A stretch of 64,000 nt of DNA. Source: Gigantopelta aegis. Taxonomy: Eukaryota; Mollusca; Gastropoda; Neomphalida; Peltospiridae. The notes below the pieces were generated by a model, which did not search any database, was not told where the DNA came from, and saw only the letters and a program-made list of their open reading frames with translations. Both the position numbers and the translations under genes were made by a program. Shown here piece by piece: positions 1 to 11,110 of the stretch. The stretch covers positions 4,674,666 through 4,738,665 of the forward strand of contig NC_054699.1 in the NCBI RefSeq assembly GCF_016097555.1. The letters are read 5' to 3'. The number at the start of each line of letters is the position of its first letter. Position 1 is the first letter of the stretch.

Positions 1-150
1 GCACTATCCCACAGGCAGGATAGCACATACCACTGCCTTTGATATACCAGTTGTAGTGCACTGGCTGGAATGAGAAATAGCTCAATGGGGATCAATCATA
101 GATTGAACGTGTATCAAGTGAGCACTCTACTACTGGGCTAAGTCCCGCCC
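1..150 (-). mobile_element. SINE-A copy, cut by the window edge
   Basis: Reverse-strand copy of the main tRNA-derived SINE. Its tRNA-like head lies at the right end (ctgggctaagtcccgcccc read on +). The body runs off the left edge of the window. Confidence 0.85.
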
Positions 151-237
151 CATATGAACAGTTCTGTTTTGTTTTTCTTTTTAACTGTTTACAAATTGCA
201 AGCTTTTATGTTTAAGCACTGGTTGATGCACGCCCAT

Positions 238-468
238 TGGGTTATTTCTTTTTCCAGCCAGTGCACCACAACTTGTATATCAAAGGTGATAGTATGTGCT
301 GTCCTGTCTATGGGTTGGTGCATATAAACGATCCCTTGCTACTAATGGAAAGATATAGCAGGTTTTCTCTCTAAGACTATATGTGAAAAATTACTAAATA
401 TTTGACATCGAATAGCCGATGATTAATAAATCAATGTGCTCTTCTGATGTCGTTAAACAAAAGAAACC
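238..468 (+). mobile_element. SINE-A, 5'-truncated, tail type 1
   Basis: Begins in the body just before ccagccagtgcaccac and lacks the tRNA-like head. It ends with the type 1 tail (gatgtcgttaaac). The next 150 bases contain nothing recognisable. Confidence 0.85.
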
Positions 469-626
469 TTGTTTTCAGTCAATGAAGTATTGTCAAGATA
501 TAGTGCATTTGCTTGAATACGGAAATCCACGAAACTCATATTTTTTGTCGAATGAAATTACAAGTCTCTTATGTTCGAATCATCTTATGTACAGGCTCGG
601 TTTGCATCTTCAGTGAGGTCAGCTAC

Positions 627-777
627 AGAGAATAATACATGAGTAGCCGTTAGATACCATTTATCTCACAACGAGTTGTCTTAAAATGTACCTAACGAGC
701 GAAAGCGAGTTTGATTCATTTTTAAACAACGAGTTCTAAGATAAATGATATCTAACGGACACGAATGTGTTATTCTA
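627..777. mobile_element. Foldback MITE
   Basis: The two ends are inverted copies of each other over about 45 bases: gccgttagataccatttatc on the left pairs with gataaatgatatctaacgg on the right. There is no coding capacity. Bases 780-1160 beyond it show no recognisable feature. Confidence 0.65.
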
Positions 778-1275
778 TTTCTTACATATCCTCAGAAACC
801 AGCTTTTAAGCAAATTTTAACACATTTTTTTACTACAAGATATTTACAATCCTTTGCATTTGTAGCTGACTTGCACATCACAGATTGACAGGTTAACTAT
901 GCATCACAAGGTAATCGACTTCCCTCGTGTTGTTTTTCATTGGATATATGGCATAGGTGACCTGGTCATCACCTAGGAGCAGCCAGTCATATGTCTTGAA
1001 ATCGTTAACACACGTACATGTGTAAACAAGTATGTGTTATCATAAATAATGAATAATGGTCTCACCAATGGGTGTGTAATAAATTTGTTTAATTAAAATC
1101 TACTCCACAGCTGGGATTCGATCCTACATCCAGATCATCTAATAGTGCATTAACATTTCATTTCATTTCAACTTGTTTTCGTGCTTATATCCTGTTAAGA
1201 TTCAAGTATGCTGTCCTGGGCACACACCTCAGTTACCTGGGATGTCTGTTTAGGACAGTGGGTTAGTTGTTAATT

Positions 1276-1424
1276 AAGAATTGTCTGTTATTTCTTTTAC
1301 GTTCATCGGGGTATGAACCAACAAAATCATCCGTTAACTGTGAATCGGTGAAGTTTGCGGATGATTTTTTTCGCTCTTACCCAGATGAACGTAAAAAAAA
1401 AACCCACAGACAATACTTATAATT
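1276..1424. mobile_element. Foldback MITE inside SINE-B
   Basis: Inverted ends: attgtctgtt, ttttacgttcatc and aaatcatccg on the left are mirrored by cggatgattt, gatgaacgtaaaa and acagacaat on the right. Bases 1425-1660 are unassigned. A second tttttacgttcatcg motif at about 1570 suggests another partial copy. Confidence 0.6.
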
Positions 1425-1671
1425 AAATTTGAATCATACTTAACAATAATAACACTAAGAGGTCATACTTTTGTTTTGAATTATTTTTGGTCCATAAACA
1501 ATAATGCTCAGTAAGACAACTTGCCCATATAAAATGATGTCATCAGATACGACGTTCCCTGACGACGTAATTTTTACGTTCATCGAGAATTGAACAAACT
1601 CCTGTTGCTAGGTCTGGACCAGTGGGATAACATATTACAATGAATGTACCGGAAATTTAATTATTTGTAAG

Positions 1672-2006
1672 TGGTTAGTGAGAGAGAAGAGGATGTAGTA
1701 GCATTACACGGTTAGTGAGAGAGAAGAGGATGTAGTAGCATTACACGGTTAGTGAGAGAGAAGAGGATGTAGTAGCATTACACGGTTAGTGAGAGAGAAG
1801 AGGATGTAGTAGCATTACACGGTTAGTGAGAGAGAAGAGGATGTAATAGCATTACACGGTTAGTGAGAGAGAAGAGGATGTAGTAGCATTACACGGTTAG
1901 TGAGAGAGAAGAGGATGTAGTAGCATTACACGGTTAGTGAGAGAGAAGAGGATGTAATAGCATTACACGGTTAGTGAGAGAGAAGAGGATGTAATAGCAT
2001 TACACC
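1672..2006. repeat. 37 bp tandem repeat, nine copies
   Basis: Nine head-to-tail copies of a 37-base unit starting ggttagtgagagagaagagg. They are almost identical; copies 5, 8 and 9 carry gtaatag in place of gtagtag. The unit corresponds to one segment present once in the SINE-B copy near 25.93 kb. There are no spacers, so this is not a CRISPR. Confidence 0.95.
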
Positions 2007-2382
2007 TACCCAGTTCATTAACCAATTTGTTCTCTGGTCAGACTTTGGTTGAAACTTTGTGCCCAGTATTAGTTACGGACTCTAGTTTTTAAACACTGTG
2101 ACATATTTTTTACATTCAGAATCGTTTTTGATAATTAAAATTTGATATTATTTACATTTTATTATTTGGATTATCTATCATTGTACATCCGAAAGTATTT
2201 CTGGTCATCCTGGTGTTTGAAATATCACGAAATGCATTTTTCATTTAACTCTAAAATTGCATGTACCTCTGAGAAGTAACAGTTGTAGAGACGAGCTCTG
2301 GTCTATTTATAGAGGGTATTTCCCCATTTAAATGTAACAGACTTCTGTTTTACTCTGTTGTAACTTCACCCTGATGTGGTGA

Positions 2383-2683
2383 CAGGGCATAGGCCAGTTA
2401 TAAATTGCTTGATTGATGCACAGTAGGTTTGAGATTGATCTCCGTTGGTGGGCCTGTTGGGCTATTTCTCGTTCCAGCCAGTGTGCCATGACTGGTATAT
2501 CAAATGCTGTGGTATGTGCTATCCTGTCTGTGGGATGGTGCATATAAAAGATCCATTGCTACTAGTGAAAAAATGTAGCGGGTTTCCTCTCTAGAAGACT
2601 CAAAATTACCAAATGTTTGACATTCTATAGCCGATGATTAATAAATCAATGTGCTCTATTGGTGTCGTTAAACAAAAGAAACA
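2383..2683 (+). mobile_element. SINE-A, near full length, head 1, tail 1
   Basis: Carries the worn tRNA-like head (gcttgattgatgcacagtag), the body (gttccagccagtgtgcc) and the tggtgtcgttaaac tail. Inserted in the family 2 MITE. Confidence 0.9.
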
Positions 2684-2727
2684 AACTTATCCAAATGTGT
2701 TACAGGTTTGTACATTCACCAAACTTG

Positions 2728-2960
2728 GTGTACTCCAGCCAGTGCACCACGACTGGTATATCAAAGGCCGTGGTATGTACTACCCTGTCTGTGGGATGGT
2801 GCATTTAAAACATCCCTTGCTGCTAATCGAAAAGAGTACATGCAGCTCATGAAGTGTCGACAGTGGGTTTCGTCTCTCATCTGTGTGGTCTATAACCATA
2901 TGTTTGACGCCATATAACTGTAAATAAATTGTGTTGAGTGTATTGTCAAATAAAACTCTT
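2728..2960 (+). mobile_element. SINE-A, 5'-truncated, tail type 2
   Basis: Starts in the body (actccagccagtgcaccac). It ends with the alternative tail: tgtgtggtctataaccatat, then aaataaattgtgttgagtg. This is the first copy in the window with tail 2. Confidence 0.85.
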
Positions 2961-3073
2961 TTTTTTCAAACTTGGTGTCCATTTTGATGTGTTGAAACTA
3001 GGGTATGTGACTTCAGTAAGACAGTGACTGTAAGAGTAGTAATACAACAAATTGTTATTGTTATTACTCACAG

Positions 3074-4175
3074 GTGCTCACTCCGGCCACTACTCATCCT
3101 ACTCACGACATCCACTGACGTCCGAATGGTTTTACTACAATGACGACACTATCACTCAACAAACACCAAGGGAAGACGATTTCAGTAGTGCATATGTTCT
3201 CTTCTACGAGAGACAAGGTGACTTATTGTTCTCTGTGTGTTAATTGAAATTATAATGAATCTATGTTCTCTTCTACGAGAGACAAGGTGACTTATTGTTC
3301 TCTGTGTTAATTGTAGTTATAGTGAATCTAGTGTTCTGTTCTTTTGCACATATCATTCTATTAAAGTTAATTTTTGCATAGGAATACAGCATTTTAGGTT
3401 GCATTTTAATTTTTTGGTGGTGGAAAACAGTTTATAATAAAGTATCTTTAAGCATTTACCTTTTAAATGAGCTTTTATATGTAATATTTTAGGTTTTGTT
3501 ATGACTCGTTAAACATTCTCTTACATGTAGTTAAGCATGTTGTTAAACATAATTTGTCAGATTGTTAATGTTTTTGGTTTTCACTTTTTCCATATTGAAC
3601 ATCTAATAGCATATGATAAATTTTGTTTATCCCAAAGAAATGCTTTTTTCATTTTTTCTTTTTTTAAAATTAATGATAAATTATAAAAGAGGGATATTTT
3701 ATTAATTACTAATATGTGTTTTATAAAGGCAATGTTTTAAATTAATTATTGAGAAAGGCTTGTTTAATCTCAGGGCAGCATGGGTCTAGACTATTGAGGC
3801 ATGGTGCCGCACCATGCATACAACAAGCTAGGAAAACACTATCTCATATGATGTAAATTTATTCAAATTCTAGGCACCCATTCTGAGGTGCAGCCGTCCA
3901 TGTGTCTTCCAAAGATGGTGCTTGAAGAGGAATCTGTTGACCCCACGTATGGACCACAGCCTTCAGAAGCCCCTTTTTATGGACCACAGCCTTCTGAAGG
4001 TGTTGTTTACGGACTACAGCCTTCTGAAGGTGTTGTTTACGGACCACAGACCTTTGATGCGGCATCCTGCAGACCTCAGCCGTTTGGGCCACAACCTTCA
4101 GGTCACCGGTGCTCCGATGAGGGAGGATTTAAAACAGAATCGAAGACCGAGAGTTCCTTTGACTTCTATTCTTGA
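3074..4175 (+). CDS. Ubiquitin-specific protease, last two coding exons (partial gene)
   Basis: Two exons join in phase. Exon 3074-3217 follows the acceptor tactcacag and ends at CAAG before GTGACT. Exon 3874-4175 follows the acceptor attctag and ends at TGA. The first encodes the end of a C19 peptidase (USP) catalytic domain: SGHYSSYSR holds the catalytic histidine, EWFYYNDD the conserved acidic site, and AYVLFYER the last core strand. USPs cleave ubiquitin from proteins. The second exon is a low-complexity tail with four YGPQPSE-like repeats and ends SSFDFYS. I found no earlier exons within bases 1-3070; they may lie off the left edge. HSGHY followed by SYSR recalls USP35/USP38 but does not prove a subtype. 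The reading is firm for the family and weak for the member. Confidence 0.85.
3193..3328 (+). repeat. 69 bp tandem duplication of the exon end and its splice donor
   Basis: Bases 3193-3261 are repeated at 3262-3328. The unit holds the codons for YVLFYERQ, the GTGACT donor and the first intron bases. Reading through the first donor reaches a stop at 3241, so only the first donor gives the full product. The second copy lies in the intron. Confidence 0.9.
3329..3873 (+). other. Intron of the USP gene, no other feature
   Basis: AT-rich intron between the two USP exons. I see no repeat family or ORF in it. It ends with the acceptor caaattctag. Confidence 0.6.
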
Positions 4176-4795
4176 GCTTCAGAACACTGAAATGTGTCGG
4201 TGTTATTGTAACATAGTCTGAATCAGGAGTCGAAATTCACATGCTTACTACTGTATTTGTCCTCTACCCCCTCCTGCCGCTCGTACAATACAATTAGATG
4301 TGTTGGCACTAATTATTGTGTTTTCTTTAATCCTTTACTCAACACTAATAAGTTAGCAGAAATGTTTATATGGAAGGGGTTAAGAGATGGGTTTGTTCAC
4401 ACTTCCACCTATCCTCTACTCTCCCCCCCCCCCCCTCCCATTTCATTACCACCCATAAAATGTAATTAGGTAAAGGGCACATGTGCAATTGCCTTTAAAA
4501 TATGGAAATTTTATTTTGTATTTATATCCTCCATAACAAGTATGATTAAATAATGCATGTGTAATATGTACATATGTCTTTAATAATTTATTTGGTGTTG
4601 AGCATGTTGGAATTCTGGATTTATTTGCCTATTTTCTTGTGTAAAACATTGAGTATTGTTATTAAGTGCAGCAATTTGATAGTACAGATCTACAAGGCCC
4701 GAACTTAAGAATCTTTTCAATTTTGAAATGTTATGCCATAGGCAATTTTGAGCCTGTGTATGGCAATGTTAAACCAGTAACTGTGGCAGCAAATA
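4176..4795 (+). other. Probable 3' untranslated region of the USP gene
   Basis: AT-rich sequence downstream of the TGA at 4173-4175, with a C-run near 4424. No canonical AATAAA could be chosen with confidence, so the transcript end is unknown. Confidence 0.4.
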
Positions 4796-5106
4796 TATTC
4801 TTGACATGTGCTAACCTGAACAATCGTTCTTGACATGTGCTAACCTTAACGATCAGTCTTAACATGTGCTAACCTGTACGACCGTTCTCGACATTCTTGA
4901 CATGTGCTAACCTGAATGATCGTTCTTGACATGTGCTAACCTGTACGATCGTTCTCGACATTCTTGACATGTGCTAACCTGTACGATCGTTCTCGACATT
5001 CTTGACATGTGGTAACCTGAACGATCGTTCTCGACATTCTTGACATGTGGTAACCTGAACGATCGTTCTCGACATTCTTGACATGTGCTAACCTGAACGT
5101 TCGTTC
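4796..5106. repeat. 30/38 bp minisatellite (cttgacatgtgctaacctg)
   Basis: About eight copies of a unit beginning cttgacatgtgctaacctg. Short copies lack, and long copies carry, the extra segment tcgacatt, so 30-base and about 38-base units are mixed. Confidence 0.9.
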
Positions 5107-5662
5107 TTAACTTATTTTGACACCTAGGAATAGTAATATTTTCCTCTCTTTTTTATGGATTACAGGATAAAGATAACCAGTTAATAATGTAGGAAATCAG
5201 TTTTTGTCCCATTTAGAACAAATAGGGAATTCTGTTTGGTAAGCCTCACGAAATTCCACATTGTCAGCACAACATGATAAAGTCTGTATCCTACACCATT
5301 AACTAGTCATTCTATATTTAATAAAATAATTGTCTAGAAGCAATTTTTATGACTTATTGTGATATGTAATGATATGCAGGGTGAATTACATGTATATGTA
5401 CGAGTATTACGAATGAATTTGAGTTGAGATTTTATGTTTGTATTTACTGGCATTAAAGGCACAGTCACACTAGTTTACTTACAAAATAAAATGGCTGAAC
5501 AAAATATTGCTTGAAAATAAATATACTGAACCACAAAATAAACTTCAGTTTTCTATAATTTATTTTAAAATATTTGTTTTGAATCCCATTTGTTGTGTCT
5601 GTCAACATCATTAATGGCTAGTGAATATTCTAGGCCCATTTTGCGGTCTTATTTAATATTAT

Positions 5663-5667
<5 letters not shown>

Positions 5668-5694
<27 letters not shown>
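5668..5694. repeat. Poly-G run
   Basis: More than 25 G in a row, followed by ggggtaaaaaaa. Its true length is uncertain because such runs sequence poorly. Bases 5110-5660 before it hold nothing I recognise. Confidence 0.8.
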
Positions 5695-5706
5695 TAAAAA
5701 AATATA

Positions 5707-5850
5707 TATAGTACACATACATAGAAACCCCTTTAAACCAGACACCTATTGGCATGAAGTAACAAGTCAAATTTTAAGGGGTATGTGGTTTTGAGAGAAT
5801 TTCGCTTTATAGCCGGTCCAGTTTTGAAGAGTTCCACTGTGTACATGTAT
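5707..5850. mobile_element. Short pogo-like MITE
   Basis: Imperfect inverted ends: gaaacccctttaaaccagac on the left, and on the right the reverse of cagtggaactcttcaaaact. The style resembles Tigger-derived MITEs. The ends are worn, so confidence is low. Confidence 0.4.
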
Positions 5851-6179
5851 CTATTAAAATATTTACATTTTTGATGTTCAGTGTACATGAAATTTTCCAC
5901 TAAAAGTATTTTATCTCACTGGCTAACAGTTGTCATACTCCATTTGTTATCAATGATTTTTTGACAGCCATAAATAACAATAACTTTATTTGTATCTAGT
6001 GTTGGCTGTTTAAAATTATTTGAAAAATACAATGTAGTTTATAGCATTAACTGTTAGCTGAAGACCAGTGTATATTTTAAGTCACATAATCTGTGTAAAT
6101 TTGCCTTCAGTAAGTCAACTAGTGTGACCTGCCTTTAAGATATATTATTTTTTGTTTTAGTCTTTTGGGGCAGAATAGA

Positions 6180-6480
6180 ACTTAATGGGTAGAGTGCTCA
6201 CCTGAATGGCTTGGGTCAAAGGATTGAAGCCCCTCGCTGGACCCACACTCTTGATTGATTGTTTGTTCCAACCAGTGCCCCATATCTGGTATATCAAAGG
6301 CTGTGGCATGTGCTGTCCTGTCTGTGGGAAAGTGCATATAAAAGAACCCATGCTGCTAATGGCAAAATGTGGACTGTTTCTCTGAAGACTGTACATGTTA
6401 AAATTACTAAATGATATCCAATAGCTGATGATTAATAATTGTAATCATTGTGCTCTAATTTTGTTGTTAAATAAAACAAA
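6180..6480 (+). mobile_element. SINE-A, near full length, diverged
   Basis: Head region ttaatgggtagagtgctcac, body ccaaccagtgccccatatct, tail gttgttaaataaaac. It is more diverged than most copies. Confidence 0.8.
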
Positions 6481-6730
6481 TATTAGTTATCTTTATGTAG
6501 TAGTGTTGGTATAAAGTGCTACTAATAAGAGTTAACTGAAATGTCCCTACGCTATGTAGCTAAGAGCAATACACTTGATGTTGGATTTATCGGTTATAAT
6601 GATCTCATCACTTGAGCCATATTTTTTTAGAGTAATCTTTCATGAAGAGTTATCTTTTCCATGTTATCAGGGTAACTCTCAACCATCAGTTCCTTTTGCG
6701 CAAGATTTCAAAGGTCCACATTGGTTTTAA

Positions 6731-7075
6731 GGGACATTCCTGAGTTTGCTGCAATTTTTAAGATGTTATCGACTAACAGAGACTTTTTAATAGTTGTAAT
6801 TACATATCAAATATATTTTTCTGCATAAAATATTAGTGGCTGTATATTAAACGTGTTTCTGATCGTTCTACTATTTGTACTAAGTTAAATTTCATTTTAT
6901 TTCCTAAAATATATTTTTTCGTATGTACGAAATTATTTGAAGATAAAATCCAGTTTGGGCTTCTTACAAATATTAAGATGGCCAGAAACACATTGAATAT
7001 TTATGTAAATTTAATTGTAGAAATATTTTATTATTTGGAAACATCTTACAATGCAGAAAACTCAGGAATGTCCCT
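6731..7075. mobile_element. TTAA-type MITE, family 1
   Basis: Terminal inverted repeats gggacattcctgagtttgct and its mirror caggaatgtccc, flanked by TTAA at 6727-6730 and 7076-7079. It matches the copy at 38.88-39.27 kb, including the pair aagatgttatcgactaac and gaaacatcttaca. Confidence 0.85.
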
Positions 7076-7139
7076 TTAACACTGCCATTGTACATAAAAA
7101 TACATTGTAAATATAACCATTCTCCCAAGATACACTAGT

Positions 7140-7402
7140 TGTAGGATTGAACCTTCTCGATGGACCCAGTGAGTTTTCTCCATACACCAACCAGTGCCCC
7201 ACATCTGGTATATCAAAGGCTGTGGTATGTGCTGTCCGGTTTATTGAAAAGTGCATATAAAAATATTCCTTGCTGCTAATGAAAAAATGTAGCAGGTTTC
7301 TTCTGGAAACTGTGTGTCAGAATTAACAAATATTTGACATCCAGTAGCTGGTGATTAATTAATCAATGTGCTCTAGTGGTGTCAGTAAACAAAAGAAACT
7401 TT
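7140..7402 (+). mobile_element. SINE-A copy, tail type 1
   Basis: Lacks most of the head. Body caaccagtgccccacatctg, tail ctctagtggtgtcagtaaac. Confidence 0.8.
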
Positions 7403-7484
7403 TCGTGATGCCAACCAGTAGTAGATTGTATGGCGTTAGAAGGGTTTCTAGTTGTATACGAACACAACCAATGTTGACCATTCA

Positions 7485-7563
7485 TGCCCCATTCCACAAA
7501 GCGATCTTAGCACCAAGATCACCTCAAGTCGCACATGATCGCTTTGAGGAACAGGGCCCTGAG
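7485..7563. mobile_element. Short foldback MITE (cccattccacaaagcgatc)
   Basis: The left end cccattccacaaagcgatc and the right end gatcgctttgaggaacaggg are inverted copies. The same termini bound the longer element at 12.57-12.79 kb. Confidence 0.6.
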
Positions 7564-7577
7564 CCTTGAATATTATA

Positions 7578-7660
7578 ATTGTCAGAATTGCTAAATGTTT
7601 GACATCCAGTGGCCAATGATTAATAAATCAGTTATTTCTAGTCGTATAGTTGTAGTAAAC
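7578..7660 (+). mobile_element. SINE-A tail fragment
   Basis: Only the 3' part (gacatccagtggccaatgat, then taataaatca) remains, next to the short foldback MITE. Confidence 0.6.
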
Positions 7661-8500
7661 ACCTTTAACTTTGGATGAATGGAACCATGAAAATAGTAGC
7701 AGAAATGGCACTTGCTGCTTTTTGCTAATTTTTCAAACAATTTTTTTTTTTTTTTTTTACACTCCATAGTTTGAATAAATCATTCATGACATGAATTGCA
7801 TAAATATTGCAGTGTGTGAAAGTTAACTATATTCATTTGGGGCACAAGATGCCAAACTTGCTCCTTTTTTCTTCTTCTCTTTTTCTTCCTTTATTAATTG
7901 ATGGAATTATGGATCTTTTCGTACCAATAATTTACAATTTTACTTTGGTATTGTGAATAATAAATTAATCTTTTGATTAACTTTTGTTTTGTTTTGTTGA
8001 TGTTTAGTTTTCAAATGATGTTAAAATTATCATTGTGAAGATATTTGTATGTCTACATGTGGTACATTTTTATTGTAGAATCATAACATAAATTTTGTTT
8101 ACGCACATTAGCTGGTTACCTGTACAAATAAGTAATGAAAAGGACTTGACAATTATGACATTGTTGTCTAGCATGGCTTTTGTTAACAGATTCGATACGT
8201 CAGTCATTTCGATATACATGTAGGCCTGTGATTTATATATCAGAGTATTATGAAATAAGATTTTGCTGGTTTATTGGTAAAACACGAATTTTTCATTATT
8301 TCTTACGTGTGTGTGTGTGTGTGTGTGTGGTCATATAGCGAATCTGTGTTGTACGTTGGCTGTTTTATATAATATAATATTTATATATATTGCATTCAAG
8401 AACTGCTCTTCATGGCTTTTTGCACTAATTTATGACAGATCATTAATAAAACATAGAATTCAGTTTTTGTTATTGTTGTTATCCATCCACAACATCCACA
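7661..8500. other. AT-rich stretch with a poly-T and a (GT)n run
   Basis: Contains a T run near 7741 and a (TG)n microsatellite at about 8307-8328. I see no gene or repeat family in the rest. Confidence 0.5.
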
Positions 8501-8502
8501 AC

Positions 8503-9655
8503 ACTGAGGCCAATTTCACTAAACCTCGTAAGTTTACGTCTGCAACTATCAGTTATACCAGTCATACGTTTACATGTGTTTGGCATCTATTTCACTAAAC
8601 ATCGTAAGTTTACGTCTGCTACTATCAGTTATACCAGTCATACGTTTACATGTGTTTGGCATCTATTTCACTAAACATCGTAAGTTTACGTCTGCTATTA
8701 GCAGTTATACCGGTCATACGTTTACACGTGTTTGGCATCTATTTCACTAAACATCGTAAGTTTACATCTACAACTAGCAGTTATACCAGTCATACGTTTA
8801 CATGTGTTTGGCATCTATTTCACTAAACATCGTAAGTTTACATCTACAACTAGCAGTTATACCAGTCATACGTTTACATGTGTTTGACGTGTATTTCACT
8901 AAACATCGTAAGTTTACGTCTGCTATTAGCAGTTATACCGGTCATACATTTACACGTGTTTGGCATCTATTTCACTAAACATCGTAAGTTTACGTCTGCT
9001 ACTATCAGTTATACCGGTCATACGTTTACACGTGTTTGGCATCTATTTCACTAAACATCGTAAGTTTACGTCTGCTACTATCAGTTATACCGGTCATACG
9101 TTTACACGTGTTTGGCATCTATTTCACTAAACATCGTAAGTTTACGTCTGCTACTATCAGTTATACCGGTCATACGTTTACACGTGTTTGGCATCTATTT
9201 CACTAAACATCGTAAGTTTACGTCTGCTACTATCAGTTATACCGGTCATACGTTTACACGTGTTTGGCATCTATTTCACTAAACATCGTAAGTTTACGTC
9301 TGCTACAAGCAGTTATACCGGTCATACGTTTACACGTGTTTGGCATCTATTTCACTAAACATCGTAAGTTTACGTCTGCTACTATCAGTTATACCGGTCA
9401 TACGTTTACACGTGTTTGGCATCTATTTCACTAAACATCGTAAGTTTACGTCTGCTACTATCAGTTATACCGGTCATACGTTTACACGTGTTTGGCATCT
9501 ATTTCACTAAACATCGTAAGTTTACGTCTGCTACTATCAGTTATACCGGTCATACGTTTACACGTGTTTGGCATCTATTTCACTAAACATCGTAAGTTTA
9601 CGTCTGCTACTATCAGTTATACCGGTCATACGTTTACATGTGTTTGGCATCTATT
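8503..9655. repeat. 76 bp minisatellite, about 15 copies
   Basis: Head-to-tail copies of a 76-base unit containing atttcactaaacatcgtaag and tcagttataccggtcatacg. The first copies are the most diverged; copies from about 8950 onward are nearly identical, which suggests recent expansion there. Short ORFs across it only reflect the repeat. Confidence 0.95.
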
Positions 9656-9832
9656 TCACACAGACAATTACATCATTATGGGAGATGGAGCATTTTAATG
9701 ATCAAAGAAAATTATGTGTACTTAAAACTATATTTGTTGTACTACAATAGTTATAAGAATTGTTTTAGTCGTAAATTTACGGTTACGTGTAAAACTAGGC
9801 TTACGATGTTTTGTGAAATTGGGCGCGGATTA
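8503..9832. mobile_element. TIR MITE whose left arm holds the 76 bp array
   Basis: The left terminus ggccaatttcactaaacctc, read inverted, matches the right terminus at about 9805-9832 (aggcttacgatgttttgtga, then aattgggc). The array unit is built from the left arm. Confidence 0.55.
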
Positions 9833-9939
9833 TTACTATGGAATTGTGTGTTTTAGTGTCGCCTAAAAATAATTCTTGTCCTCATTGTTTTGTATTTGTC
9901 AAATTTATTTCAGGTTTAATTGTAAGAGGCAGGATTTAA

Positions 9940-10340
9940 CTCCCTGGAGATCCTTCACTCTGGGGGTGCTTTGACCATGGGATCAAACCCCCTCGGTAGT
10001 TCCATTTTTTTGAGTGGTTTTATTTACATCCCAATCAGTGTACTATGATTGGTATATCAAAGCCTGTGGTATTTGTTAGGCCACCAAATTTCACAAAATT
10101 ATAATTTTCTGTAGCTTTTCAGCAAAATCATAGAACTGAAAGTATGTTATCCATTATGTTATGTCACGGACCAACACCAACACCATCACTAAAATTTTAA
10201 AAAGGAAGGTTTTTTTTTATGGCCTCCGATACTAAATGTGCAAAGAACTGAAAAAGTGTTTCCCATAAAATTTGAAATCCTGAGGCCTGTATGTGCTGTC
10301 CTGCCAAGTGAAAGTGCATGTAATAATGCCAAATAGGGTT
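9940..10340 (+). mobile_element. Worn SINE-A copy with an internal insertion
   Basis: Recognisable pieces are ccatgggatcaaaccccctc and tgattggtatatcaaagcct, then, after about 200 unrelated bases, atgtgctgtcctgccaagtg. Strongly diverged. Confidence 0.5.
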
Positions 10341-10439
10341 TCTGCCATAGGGTATGGACGGTAAAATTACATACCATAAAATCTTGAAAATTAATGGATA
10401 CATTTTCAGATAAATGATAGCGAGAAAACTGTTAAAGTT

Positions 10440-10554
10440 CCTAATTCACTAACTCTCGCAACTTTGCGATCTCACAGTGCAATGCTAAAAGACTTGCAAA
10501 GAGGATGCTTTGTTGTCTAACAGAGCTTAAGAGACCTTTGTGAATTAGGCCCCT
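10440..10554. mobile_element. Foldback MITE (cctaattcac... gaattaggcccc)
   Basis: Short palindromic element with ends cctaattcactaactctcgc and ttgtgaattaggccc. A second copy in the opposite orientation lies at 37.2-37.3 kb; both share ggatgctttgttgtctaac or its complement. Confidence 0.75.
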
Positions 10555-10782
10555 GAAATGCAGATTCCAATATCAGAACATTCAAACCTATAACCAACCA
10601 CCTAGTATGGAAACATACGGTTTGTTTTGCGTTTTATTAGGTAGCCTCAAATTGTTATCTAGCACAAAGTCTGCCAAGTGTTAATTACCAGGATTTGAAC
10701 TATCTGCTTCAATGAAAAAATGTAACAAGTTTCCTTTTTAAGACTACATCAGAATTATGAAATGTCCGACATCCAATTGTTG

Positions 10783-11110
10783 ACGGGGTGGGGCGTAGCC
10801 CAGTGGTAAAGCATTCGCTTGATGCACGGTCGGTCTGGGCTTGATCCCCGTCGGTGGACCCATTTGGCTATTTCTCGTTCCAGCCAGTGCTCCACAACTG
10901 GTGTAACAAAGGCCATGGTATGTACTATCCTGTCTGTGGAATAGTGCATAAAAAAAATCTCTTACTGCTAATCAAAAAAAGAGTAGCCCATTAAGTGGCG
11001 ACAGTGGGTTTCCTCTCTCAATATCTGTGTGGTCCTTAACCACATGTCTGACGCCTTATAACCGTAAATAAAATGTGTCGAGTGTGTTGTTAAATAAAAC
11101 ATTTCCTTCC
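10783..11110 (+). mobile_element. SINE-A, full length, head 1, tail 2
   Basis: The head is well kept: gcgtagcccagtggtaaagc (A-box region) and gggcttgatccccgtcggtg (B-box region). It ends with tgttgttaaataaaacattt and a short cttcc run. It is one of the best type copies here. Confidence 0.92.

Larger units (their letters stand above)
1160..2030 (-). mobile_element. SINE-B copy, interrupted and internally amplified
   Basis: The left part (gctgtcctgggcacacacct, then gacagtgggttagttgttaa) and the right part (tacccagttcattaa) match the SINE-B copy at 25.84-26.04 kb. They are separated by a foldback insertion with its flank and by a 37 bp array that expands an internal SINE segment. Confidence 0.7.
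2062..2995. mobile_element. TTAA-type MITE, family 2, split by two SINEs
   Basis: Matches the intact copy at 48.95-49.32 kb: ctagtttttaaacac near the left, tttctggtcatcctggtg in the middle, and aaactagggtatgtgac at the right end. Two SINE-A insertions (about 2383-2683 and 2728-2960) divide it. The terminal bases are worn. Confidence 0.65.

Noticed and set aside
1672..2006. CRISPR-like look of regular 37 bp repeats
   Set aside because: Units are directly adjacent with no spacers, in an animal genome, and derive from a SINE.
5668..5694. Functional G-quadruplex at the poly-G run
   Set aside because: A homopolymer of uncertain length with no gene context; several such runs here belong to MITEs or retroelement ends.
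10783..10860. Possible tRNA gene
   Set aside because: It has A- and B-box-like stretches but is the head of a SINE followed by the usual body and tail; no cloverleaf acceptor stem is evident. The same applies to the other SINE heads.
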